This document shows positions 18,242 to 24,129 of a DNA stretch of 40,149 nucleotides, piece by piece. The notes under the pieces were generated by a model that did not search any database, was not told the DNA's origin, and was given only the letters and a program-made list of their open reading frames with translations. Both the position numbers and the translations under genes were made by a program. This DNA is from a virus: IMG/VR virus record IMGVR_UViG_3300005337_000032, positions 1-40,149 of that record; one strand, written 5' to 3'. How positions within the stretch are numbered: the first letter of the stretch is position 1; every line of letters starts with the position of its first letter.

Positions 18242-19148
18242 CACACCCATCCCGGTCGTCCGGCTCGTTCCCGGCACCGTGGTCACCCTGCCGGACGGCG
18301 TCACCCTCGCGGTCAACATCGCCGGCACCAACCCGCCGGTGTGGTGGCCCGCCGGGTACATCCCCACCGCCGGGGACGCGGTCAAGGTGCTGATGGTCGA
18401 CGGCATCGCGGTCGTGCACTCCCCGGTGATCGCCGGGCAGCGCCCCCTGACCGGGACCGTCGCCGGCGTCCCGGTCGACGGGCTGCTCCCGGTCACGACG
18501 ACGAGCGGCACGATCCAGGCGCGCTACGTCGGCTCCGCACCTGCGAACGGCACGCTGGTGCGGCTCGACTGGCAGTCGACGTCCCCGTGGGTCTGGCCGT
18601 CCGCAGCGGCCAGCACCACCCCGCCGGTCGACCCGGGTGGCGGGGGCGGCCCGGTCGCACCACCGGCCACCCAGTCCGGCATCCACTGGGTCGCCGCCGG
18701 GGACTCCGGGACGTGGTCGGCGCAGGGCTGGTCGTCGTACTACGGCAACAACCTCACCCAGGGGTCATACGGCGGGGCCTCCTACACCGGGGCGTGGTTC
18801 TACGGCTCCGCACCGCAGCAGATCGCCGGCCGGGTCGTCACCGGTGCCCGGGTGCACATCGGCTCGCGCCGCCGGATGGGCAACTACAACGCCGACCTGG
18901 TGCTGAACATCTACGTCCACACCAACCCGACCCGACCCGCCGGCGACACCACCCGGGTGATGGGGCCGGTCAGCGTGACCCTGCCGCCGAACGCGCCGCC
19001 GCAGTGGGTCGAACTTCCCGCCTCGTACGGCCAGCAGATCGTCGACGCCGGCGGCGGGCTCGGCATCGCGTCAGGCACGTACGGCGGTGTGACGGGCGTC
19101 GGTGAGGACGCGTCCTCCGGGCAACTGCAACTCGACTGGAAGATATGA
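18234..19148 (+). CDS. minor tail / baseplate protein with OB-like N-terminal domain
   Basis: A 304-aa protein. Residues about 1-120 look like a small beta barrel (VVRLVPGTVVTLPDGVTLAV followed by AGDAVKVLMVDGIAVV), similar in pattern to OB-fold domains of tail spikes. A Pro/Gly linker (PPVDPGGGGGPVAPP) at about 126-142 joins it to an aromatic, Gly-rich C-terminal domain (GWSSYYGNNLTQGSYGG). The GTG overlaps the hub stop. Host-surface binding is likely but not shown. Confidence 0.75.
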   Translation: MADTPIPVVRLVPGTVVTLPDGVTLAVNIAGTNPPVWWPAGYIPTAGDAVKVLMVDGIAVVHSPVIAGQRPLTGTVAGVPVDGLLPVTTTSGTIQARYVGSAPANGTLVRLDWQSTSPWVWPSAAASTTPPVDPGGGGGPVAPPATQSGIHWVAAGDSGTWSAQGWSSYYGNNLTQGSYGGASYTGAWFYGSAPQQIAGRVVTGARVHIGSRRRMGNYNADLVLNIYVHTNPTRPAGDTTRVMGPVSVTLPPNAPPQWVELPASYGQQIVDAGGGLGIASGTYGGVTGVGEDASSGQLQLDWKI

Positions 19149-19158
19149 GGCACCCGCC

Positions 19159-19692
19159 ATGGCAGTGACCCCCACCGGCCTCGTCGTCCCCGTCGGGTCT
19201 GAGGCGTTCGACCCCGCCACCGACATCACCGACCTCGCCACCTCGCTGACCGGTCGCATCATGGTGCCGGTCGCGAACGTCTCCGCCCGCAACGCGCTGT
19301 ACGCCGCGGTGGGTGCGAGCGCGAGCAAGCCGCTGGTGGTGTTCCGGGCCGACGCGCCACCCGGGCAACAGGTCGAGTACACGACCGACAACACCACCTG
19401 GCGACCGGTCAACGCCGGCAACGGCAACCCGTACGCGATGGCGATGGGCACCGGGGTGCGCGTGTTCGCCGCCGCGACGTCCGGGGCGTTCACCATCAAC
19501 CTGCCCGCGGGCCGGTTCTCGGTGCCGCCCGTCGTGATGATCGGCAACGGCAACCCGTCCTACGGCGTCTTCTTCGGCGCGTCCGCCACCACCACCCTGA
19601 TCACCGCCCAGGGCTACGGCGGGGCGGCAGGGCTGTCCGTCGCCTACAACTGGGTCGCCCTCCAGGCGACGTCGACGAGCGCGGGCGGGTGA
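19159..19692 (+). CDS. tail fibre protein with lectin-like C-terminal domain
   Basis: A 177-aa protein. The N-terminus (VVPVGSEAFDPATDITDLAT) resembles short attachment segments of actinophage fibre proteins, and residues about 110-172 (FTINLPAGRFSVPPVVMIGN, then YNWVALQAT) fit an H-type-lectin-like sandwich domain at fibre tips. It probably binds host polysaccharide. The ATG is ten bases after the previous stop. Confidence 0.7.
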   Translation: MAVTPTGLVVPVGSEAFDPATDITDLATSLTGRIMVPVANVSARNALYAAVGASASKPLVVFRADAPPGQQVEYTTDNTTWRPVNAGNGNPYAMAMGTGVRVFAAATSGAFTINLPAGRFSVPPVVMIGNGNPSYGVFFGASATTTLITAQGYGGAAGLSVAYNWVALQATSTSAGG

Positions 19693-19699
19693 TGCGGCC

Positions 19700-20299
19700 A
19701 TGACCAGGACAGGTGACCAGGCGATCCAGTACGCGCTAGACCGCGTCGGAGGGTCCATGCCCGACAGTGGTCTCTGCCTCCAATGGACCCGGGAGCCGTT
19801 CGAGATTCCCGCCTACTACGCGTCCGCCGTCGACGCCTGGTACGGGGCGGACTACCGCCAGGTCGGGGACCGCAACCCGCCCCAGGCCGTCCCGGTCTGG
19901 TTCAAGTCTTCCTCTCCGTATCGGCATGTCGCCTTCCACTGCTACGACGGCGTCATCGTCAGCACGTTCAACGCCGAGATCAGGCGCTTCGAGTCCATCG
20001 CGTCCATGGAGTCCGTGTACGGCCCGTATGCGGGCTGGGGTCCAGGGCTGAACGAGGTGCAGGTGTGGTGGCCGACGACGCCGCCGGAACCGGAACAGGA
20101 GGACGACGTGCAGGCACTCATCTACACCGACGGTACGCAGACCTGGTGGCTCTACAACGGCCAGACCAAGCGGGCGCTGCGCCCCGAGGAACCCGCGCAA
20201 CTCGCGGACCTGTCGATCATCACCCGCGAGGCCCTCGCGGCAGGACCGAAGTGGCTGCCGCCGGCCACGGTCGACGGCATCCCGAACGCGGGGGCCTGA
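19700..20299 (+). CDS. endolysin (cysteine peptidase/amidase-like, NlpC/P60 or CHAP type)
   Basis: A 199-aa protein. Residues about 1-110 look like a papain-fold cell-wall hydrolase: Cys26 in SGLCLQWTRE, and His76 with His80 in YRHVAFHCYDG. A Pro/Glu-rich linker (about 126-135) leads to a small domain at about 138-182 (ALIYTDGTQTWWLYNGQTKR) that could bind the cell wall. It follows the fibre gene and precedes a two-helix holin candidate, the usual lysis location. Catalytic residues are inferred from the pattern; the exact bond cut is unknown. Confidence 0.72.
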   Translation: MTRTGDQAIQYALDRVGGSMPDSGLCLQWTREPFEIPAYYASAVDAWYGADYRQVGDRNPPQAVPVWFKSSSPYRHVAFHCYDGVIVSTFNAEIRRFESIASMESVYGPYAGWGPGLNEVQVWWPTTPPEPEQEDDVQALIYTDGTQTWWLYNGQTKRALRPEEPAQLADLSIITREALAAGPKWLPPATVDGIPNAGA

Positions 20300-20300
20300 G

Positions 20301-20510
20301 ATGGCGAGCGACCCGGCCACGAACCCGGACCACGAACTGGACGTCGACCCGCAAGACCTCGAAGCGACCGACCCGGACCTGCCGCTCGCTCGCGTCGTCG
20401 CGCTGCTGCGTGCCGTCGCTGGCGAGGACGGGCGCGCCGAACTGCGGTACTGGCGGCTCGGCCACGAGCACGTCGTCCGGGTCCGGCGCGGGGCGGGCTC
20501 GGGAGCCTGA
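20301..20510 (+). CDS. small protein in the lysis cassette (unknown)
   Basis: A 69-aa protein with an acidic N-terminus and one helix (LPLARVVALLRAVAGEDGRA), no membrane segment. It starts right after the endolysin stop and ends three bases before the holin candidate. No family recognised; a lysis regulator is possible but unsupported. Confidence 0.7.
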   Translation: MASDPATNPDHELDVDPQDLEATDPDLPLARVVALLRAVAGEDGRAELRYWRLGHEHVVRVRRGAGSGA

Positions 20511-20513
20511 CCG

Positions 20514-20891
20514 ATGCGCCGCCGCATCGAATGGAGCCCGCCGGCGGTCGTCGCCGTCATCATCGTGGCGACGCTCGCGGTCGGCACGACGGCGGCGGTG
20601 CTCGTCGCCATCTGGCGCGGTGAGCCGCTGTCCACCCAGACCATCGGGATCATCTCCGTGGTCTGGGGCGCGCTCGCCGGTGGAGTGTCCGCGTGGCTCG
20701 GGGCGCAGAGACCGCCGAGCGAGAGCACGCTGGACGCACCACCCGTCAAGGAGGACACCATGAGCACCACCGTTCCCGAGCCCGTTCCGGCACAGCCCGA
20801 CGAGGGCGACCCGAGGTCGCCTTCCGAGCCCGTCGTGCCCAACCCGGACGCACCCGACGAGGGCGACCAGGACGTGCCCACGCGCCGCTGA
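20514..20891 (+). CDS. holin-like membrane protein
   Basis: A 125-aa protein with a basic start (MRRRIEW), two membrane segments (about 11-33, VVAVIIVATLAVGTTAAVLV; and about 42-64, TIGIISVVWGALAGGVSAWL) and a long acidic Pro-rich tail exposed to the cytoplasm. This two-helix layout beside an endolysin suits a holin that makes the membrane hole. Last gene of the late operon. Other phage membrane proteins could look alike. Confidence 0.7.
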   Translation: MRRRIEWSPPAVVAVIIVATLAVGTTAAVLVAIWRGEPLSTQTIGIISVVWGALAGGVSAWLGAQRPPSESTLDAPPVKEDTMSTTVPEPVPAQPDEGDPRSPSEPVVPNPDAPDEGDQDVPTRR

Positions 20892-20904
20892 GAGACGACA
20901 GACG

Positions 20905-20935
20905 AAGGCCCCCGCCCAACCAGGGCGGGGGCCTT
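20905..20935. terminator. bidirectional hairpin terminator
   Basis: A perfect 13-bp stem (20905-20917 with 20923-20935) with a five-base loop. It lies between the convergent late operon and the leftward gene ending at 20955. The sides carry A and T pairs at the base, so it can act in both directions, though there is no long T run. Confidence 0.88.
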
Positions 20936-20954
20936 CCGTCGCGTGGTGAGACGG

Positions 20955-21350
20955 TCAGCGGATGCGGTCCGCGAGGTCGCTGCGCGTGGCCTGGTCGATC
21001 TGGTTGATCCACTGGTCGGTGTAGGAGGTGGACTTGGTCACCCAGAAGGTCCCGCCCTGCAGGATGCTCAGCAGGTGGTTGAGCCGGTCCCGCTCGTCCT
21101 TGCCCTCGGGCAGTTCCTGCGTGGCGGCTGCGTGCACCTGGTGCACCGTGCGCTGGCGTCCGACCGCCTCGACCAGGGCGTCGGTGTCGAAGGAGGTCAG
21201 GGCGTGGCCCTTGGCGATCTTCTCGTTGAAGCCCTCGACCACCCGGGCGACCTCGTTGAGGTAGCCCTCGGTGCGCCAGACCAGGTCGGCAACGATCCGG
21301 GCGATCTGCTCGTCGGTGCGGCTGGCGGTGTAGGTCTCGATCATGTTCAT
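20955..21350 (-). CDS. leftward helical protein (unknown)
   Basis: A 131-aa mostly helical protein (ETYTASRTDEQIARIVADLV, WRTEGYLNEVARVVEGFNEK) with a conserved-looking C-terminal part (LLSILQGGTFWVTKSTSYTD). No family recognised. The start is set at ATG 21350, with GGGGAG nine bases upstream; a second ATG two codons on is possible. It is transcribed alone from family I promoter P1. Its leader closely resembles that of the integrase gene. Confidence 0.78.
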   Translation of the reverse strand: MNMIETYTASRTDEQIARIVADLVWRTEGYLNEVARVVEGFNEKIAKGHALTSFDTDALVEAVGRQRTVHQVHAAATQELPEGKDERDRLNHLLSILQGGTFWVTKSTSYTDQWINQIDQATRSDLADRIR

Positions 21351-21393
21351 GGCGGTGGCTCCCCGGCGTGGTGCTGGCTTCCTGACACCACTA

Positions 21394-21422
21394 ACTATAC
21401 GCACGCCGTGCGTAATATGCCA
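21394..21422 (-). promoter_or_regulatory. family I promoter/operator P1
   Basis: Read leftward: -35-like TGGCAT, an exact 17-bp spacer holding the dyad GCAC-GGC-GTGC, and -10 TATAGT ending at 21394. It drives the 131-aa gene with a leader of about 37 bases. Confidence 0.75.
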
Positions 21423-21430
21423 GTCGACAG

Positions 21431-21450
21431 GGAGTGCTCCGCGTCACTTC
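21431..21450. repeat. 20-bp repeated 3'-end element, copy 1
   Basis: 19 of 20 bases match the copy at 35520-35539. It spans the stop codon of the leftward HTH gene and contains the dyad GTGCT-CCGC-GTCAC. It lies between that gene and promoter P1. Confidence 0.7.
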
Positions 21451-21635
21451 GCCCGCGGCGCGCGGTTCCCTCGTCCGGGCCGAGCGGCGTTCCAGGCGTC
21501 GATCCGCTCCGCGGTCCAGCCGCGCGTGCCGCCGACCATCACGTCCGGCTCCGGCAGGCGGTAGCGGGTCAGCGTGCCCGGCACGACGCCGAGCCGGGCC
21601 GCGACCTCCTTCAGCGACAGGTAGTGCTTCGTCAC
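21444..21635 (-). CDS. excisionase/MerR-like helix-turn-helix protein
   Basis: A 63-aa protein with the AlpA/HTH_17 pattern HYLSLKEVAARLGVVPGTLT followed by a wing-like VMVGGTRGWTAERIDAWNAA. Proteins of this sort act as recombination directionality factors or small regulators. GTG 21635 follows AGGAGA at a good distance. It is third in the operon from P2. It could be the partner that makes the serine integrase excise, or the reader of family I sites; neither can be decided here. Confidence 0.8.
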   Translation of the reverse strand: MTKHYLSLKEVAARLGVVPGTLTRYRLPEPDVMVGGTRGWTAERIDAWNAARPGRGNRAPRAK

Positions 21636-21646
21636 GGTCTCGTCTC

Positions 21647-21796
21647 CTAGCGGCACGGGGTGCCATCGGCTTGTCCTGCAGGTGTGAACCGGTCGCACTC
21701 GGAGCACTCGGTGCACGGGCCGCGCTCGTAGCGTTCTCCGCCGTGCCACTCCACGAGGTGGTCGCGGCGGTGATGCCCGCAGGTGCACCTGGTCAC
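21647..21796 (-). CDS. small cysteine-rich (zinc-binding) protein
   Basis: A 49-aa protein with C4, C6, C28, C31 and C34 and several histidines (TRCTCGHHRRDHLVEWHGGE), the look of a short zinc ribbon. The GTG overlaps the stop of the preceding leftward gene, so it is translationally coupled. No function is known. Confidence 0.7.
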   Translation of the reverse strand: MTRCTCGHHRRDHLVEWHGGERYERGPCTECSECDRFTPAGQADGTPCR

Positions 21797-22059
21797 GCGA
21801 GGGCCGCCCGCCACTTGCGGCCCTCGGCGGTCAGCCGCCGGTAGACCGGGCTGTCGGTGTCGGTGGGCAGGCTCAGCCGGGTGCCGTCGGCGAGCCGGGT
21901 GCCGTCCATGCGGTCCCAGACCCGGTCCCAGTCCACGCGCGGGCTGCTGTCCTGCCACTCCAGGCTGTCCCGCAAGGCGGCCATGACCTCCTCGGTGAGG
22001 TCAGCGGCCGTCTCAGGCTCCTGCCACTCCTGGCCCTCGTCGTCGGTGATGCGCTTCAC
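21793..22059 (-). CDS. small leftward protein (unknown)
   Basis: An 88-aa acidic protein (KRITDDEGQEWQEPETAADL, then DWDRVWDRMDGTRLADGTRL, ending in VYRRLTAEGRKWRAALA). The last part looks like a helix that may bind nucleic acid or protein. Start GTG 22059 has AGGAG seven bases upstream. First gene of the P2 operon. No family recognised. Confidence 0.75.
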   Translation of the reverse strand: MKRITDDEGQEWQEPETAADLTEEVMAALRDSLEWQDSSPRVDWDRVWDRMDGTRLADGTRLSLPTDTDSPVYRRLTAEGRKWRAALA

Positions 22060-22097
22060 GGTGTGCTCCTGTGCTGGGGGTCTCGGCTGGCTCCCCA

Positions 22098-22126
22098 AGG
22101 ATACGCACGCGGTGCGCGTTATGCAA
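22098..22126 (-). promoter_or_regulatory. family I promoter/operator P2
   Basis: Read leftward: -35 TTGCAT, 17-bp spacer holding GCAC-CGC-GTGC, -10 TATCCT ending at 22098. The best -35 of the five copies. It drives the three-gene operon 22059-21444. Confidence 0.8.
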
Positions 22127-22166
22127 CCTGGGCCAGGTCATGCTGGCCGAAACTCGCCGTCGTGCC

Positions 22167-22185
22167 TGTCTAACACCGACGGACA
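22167..22185. promoter_or_regulatory. family II operator A
   Basis: Dyad TGTCTAAC-ACC-GACGGACA in the divergent gap between the leftward P2 operon and the rightward gene at 22251. It lies upstream of the rightward gene and about 40 bp from P2, so it could affect either side. No clear -10 could be assigned to the rightward unit. Confidence 0.65.
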
Positions 22186-22250
22186 CAATGCGGTAGGAAA
22201 GGGACCAGGCACGGAGAGAACCCGCGCCGCCGTTGATGAGGGGGTAATTC

Positions 22251-22601
22251 GTGAGCGTGCACGAGCCGCAGCATGTGGCCGACCCAAGCGCCGTCAGTTC
22301 CTGGTCGCACCACCTGCCCGACGACTTCCTGCTGTGCCGAGACCTCGGCCACCTCTGGCGTCCGTTCACCGCTCGGTACAACCCCGAGGTCCACGCTTAC
22401 GAGCGGACCATGCGCTGCGGCCGGTGCAAGACCGACCGCGAGCAGACCCTGTCCCTGCGCGGCGAAGTGCTCCGAGGGCACTACACGTACACCGAGGGCT
22501 ACCAGGCCCCGGCCGGCCAGGGGCGGCTCACCGGAGACGCGAGAGGCGCGCTCCGAATCGAATCAGTGACCCGGCTCATCGGGCACGACGAGGGGAACTA
22601 G
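22251..22601 (+). CDS. putative zinc-binding protein (unknown)
   Basis: A 116-aa protein with a likely metal site: C29 and H34 (LLCRDLGHLW) and C56/C59 (MRCGRCKTDRE). The C-terminal part is basic (LRGEVLRGHYTYTEGYQAPA). GTG start after GAGGGGG. First gene of a short rightward operon governed by operator A. I have seen this general pattern in actinophages but cannot give a function. Confidence 0.78.
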   Translation: MSVHEPQHVADPSAVSSWSHHLPDDFLLCRDLGHLWRPFTARYNPEVHAYERTMRCGRCKTDREQTLSLRGEVLRGHYTYTEGYQAPAGQGRLTGDARGALRIESVTRLIGHDEGN

Positions 22602-22604
22602 AAC

Positions 22605-23219
22605 ATGGCACGCGAGGTCCAGATTCTGACCTGGTGCGACGTCTGCTACGCCGCAGAGGAGCACGTCCCGGTGGCCGCCACCCACGAGGTGATCGTGGAC
22701 GGCAAGGGCTACCTGATCGAACTGTGCGAGGCGCACGAGGTGGCGCTGTTCAAGCCGCTGCTGGGGCTCACCGAGCACGCCGCTGACCTGGACAAGGTCA
22801 AGGGGAAGCAGCCAGCCAAGAAGTCAACCAAGACGACGTCGGCCCTCACCGCCAGCACGCGCACCCGGACGCGCACGATAGCGACGGGCACCGACAGGGC
22901 TCTGCCGGTCGGCATCGTCTGCCCGGTCGCGCACTGCGGGCAGCCGTACCACGGGCGGAGCCAGAGCGCGATGGAGCAGCACGTCCGCATCATCCACGAG
23001 GTCACGTTCGCGACCCTGCTCGGAACGGAGTGCCCGGTCTGCGGAGAGACCTACGAGATGGTCGGTGCGCACGTCTCGAACAGCCACCCGGAGGTTTCGA
23101 CGCCAGCGCTCACGGGGATGACGGCAGCGTGGTGGTGGGCGTCCCAGAACGGCGACCCGCACGAGGTCATCAAGCGCTCCGGGCTGCTCCCGTTCGTCGT
23201 CGGAGCCGGGGATGACTGA
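22605..23219 (+). CDS. Lsr2-like N-terminal domain with two C2H2 zinc fingers
   Basis: A 204-aa protein. The N-terminus (MAREVQILTW, then HEVIVDGKGYLIELCEAHE) follows the pattern of the Lsr2 dimerisation domain but carries a zinc site C11-x2-C14 with C41-x2-H44. A basic Lys/Thr/Arg linker (about 65-98) is followed by two C2H2-type fingers: C106, C111, H126, H131 and C143, C146, H156, H161. Lsr2 family proteins silence AT-rich DNA and some phage copies help to keep lysogeny. The usual Lsr2 DNA-binding end is replaced here by the fingers. Binding of DNA is inferred. Confidence 0.75.
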   Translation: MAREVQILTWCDVCYAAEEHVPVAATHEVIVDGKGYLIELCEAHEVALFKPLLGLTEHAADLDKVKGKQPAKKSTKTTSALTASTRTRTRTIATGTDRALPVGIVCPVAHCGQPYHGRSQSAMEQHVRIIHEVTFATLLGTECPVCGETYEMVGAHVSNSHPEVSTPALTGMTAAWWWASQNGDPHEVIKRSGLLPFVVGAGDD

Positions 23220-23511
23220 CGGCCCCCAGGTCGACTTCCCGCCGGCCATCGACCTGTGGCTGCTGCACGGCAGCATGGGCACGGCGGTGATGACGGCCGA
23301 CGGGCCGCGCGTGTTCATGAGGCTCGCTGCGCGGCTCAACCACGGCGACGAGCAGGACGACCGGACCTACGTCCTCGACCAGGGGCAGGTCACCCACGTC
23401 ATCGCCGGGCTGATGCAGATGGGCTGGTCCGCGTTCGGCCGGCGGTCGCTGATGGAAGGCATGGCGGAACACCTCGGTGTGCCGGACGACATGGTTCCAG
23501 GGGAGTTGTAG
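23212..23511 (+). CDS. small protein coupled to the zinc-finger gene (unknown)
   Basis: A 99-aa protein (PAIDLWLLHGSMGTAVMTAD at the start; VLDQGQVTHVIAGLMQMGWS later), probably a single small alpha/beta domain. The ATG lies 8 bp inside the zinc-finger gene, showing coupling. No family recognised. Confidence 0.72.
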   Translation: MTDGPQVDFPPAIDLWLLHGSMGTAVMTADGPRVFMRLAARLNHGDEQDDRTYVLDQGQVTHVIAGLMQMGWSAFGRRSLMEGMAEHLGVPDDMVPGEL

Positions 23512-23527
23512 ACGGGGGTCGGTCGGA

Positions 23528-23686
23528 GTGAGCGAACAGGGCGACGCGGCCTACGCCAAGGCGTACGAGGCGGGCTACGAGGAGGGGTACAACAACGGCT
23601 ACGACGAGGGGTACGCCGCCGCGCTGGACGGCGATCCGGAGGAGGACGAGCGGCGTCCCATCGTGGACGTCATCGACTCGCTGTGA
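23528..23686 (+). CDS. short Gly-Tyr repeat protein
   Basis: A 52-aa protein with a four-residue period (AGYEEGYNNGYDEGYAAALDG), similar in look to the GX3 motif of Yae1-like proteins. The rest is acidic. The GTG has GGTCGGA before it, a weak ribosome site. Last gene of the short rightward operon. Function unknown. Confidence 0.65.
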   Translation: MSEQGDAAYAKAYEAGYEEGYNNGYDEGYAAALDGDPEEDERRPIVDVIDSL

Positions 23687-23698
23687 GTGATCCGCATC
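23685..23698. repeat. 14-bp dyad after the rightward operon
   Basis: GTGAT-CCGC-ATCAC directly at the stop of the Gly-Tyr repeat gene. It resembles the dyads at 21433, 35019 and 35522, all placed at the ends of genes. Confidence 0.5.
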
Positions 23699-23788
23699 AC
23701 ACTGGATGCCGCGACGCGCTGACCTGCGGAAACGCACAGAATCGCGTCCGGGGGTAAGGACCGCGGGGTGGGGCCTCGACGCGACACA

Positions 23789-23828
23789 GGGCAACGTGTG
23801 GCCTCACAGGGGGTCATCCGAGTTGCCC
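23789..23828. other. candidate attP (40-bp inverted-repeat site near the integrase)
   Basis: GGGCAAC at 23789-23795 is mirrored by GTTGCCC at 23822-23828, with imperfect symmetry continuing inward and an asymmetric core near 23806-23812. It lies in a 175-bp stretch (23687-23861) in which I see no convincing gene, about 300 bp past the 3' end of the serine integrase. Size, symmetry and place suit a serine-integrase attP. No attB is available to compare. Confidence 0.4.
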
Positions 23829-23861
23829 GAATGCGCTCCGCCGGCCCGCGAGAACTTGCGT

Positions 23862-24071
23862 TCATCGGCTACGGTGTGCCACCGAGGACCCCGCCGTCCG
23901 CTTCCTGACAAGGCTCCCGGCGGGGTCCTCGCCATGTGCGGCGAGGGCCACCCGCCGGGCGGCTGGCCCGAGGAGGCGCTGGATGTCGCGGCGCTGCTCG
24001 TCGGTGAGCGGCGGCGCAGCATCGGCCATCGCCTGGCAGTAGGCGGATTCCTCGTCGGTCAGGTCTCGCAT
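23862..24071 (-). CDS. small leftward protein (unknown)
   Basis: A 69-aa protein with a typical small actinophage start (MRDLTDEESAYCQAMADAAP, then LTDEQRRDIQRLLGPAARR). ATG 24071 has AGGTGA at a good distance. The last third is encoded within a strong hairpin (23883-23931), so its C-terminus may be functionally unimportant. It is preceded by a tandem pair of family II operators. Confidence 0.72.
   Translation of the reverse strand: MRDLTDEESAYCQAMADAAPPLTDEQRRDIQRLLGPAARRVALAAHGEDPAGSLVRKRTAGSSVAHRSR
23883..23931. terminator. large hairpin, possible terminator
   Basis: A perfect 14-bp stem (23883-23896 with 23918-23931) and a 21-base loop. It could end the rightward operon 22251-23686 and shield the leftward gene it overlaps. 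No T run follows on either strand, so a transcript structure other than a terminator is possible. Confidence 0.5.
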
Positions 24072-24113
24072 CGTCTGTCACCTTTGGACGCCGTTGTCCA
24101 ACGACTCTAGACG
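24072..24113. promoter_or_regulatory. family II tandem operators F2 and F
   Basis: F2 CGTCTGTC-ACC-TTTGGACG at 24072-24090 and F TGTCCAAC-GAC-TCTAGACG at 24095-24113, starts 23 bp apart. They occupy the whole leader and likely promoter of the 69-aa leftward gene, F2 abutting its ATG and overlapping its ribosome site. Confidence 0.65.
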
Positions 24114-24129
24114 GGCCGACCATCGGCGT

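Noticed and set aside
15686-18511. Reverse-strand open frame of 941 codons opposite the tail-tip hub
   Set aside because: The composition is that of an antisense GC-rich frame and no motif is seen; the plus-strand hub has clear domain structure.
23840-23935. tRNA gene in the gene-free stretch
   Set aside because: The strong hairpin is not followed by T-arm or acceptor pairing, and no tRNA-like T-loop was seen; no tRNA was found anywhere in the window.
23706-24110. Plus-strand open frame of 134 codons over the gene-free stretch near the integrase
   Set aside because: Pro/Arg-rich with no domain or ribosome site, overlapping the better supported leftward 69-aa gene and the putative attP.
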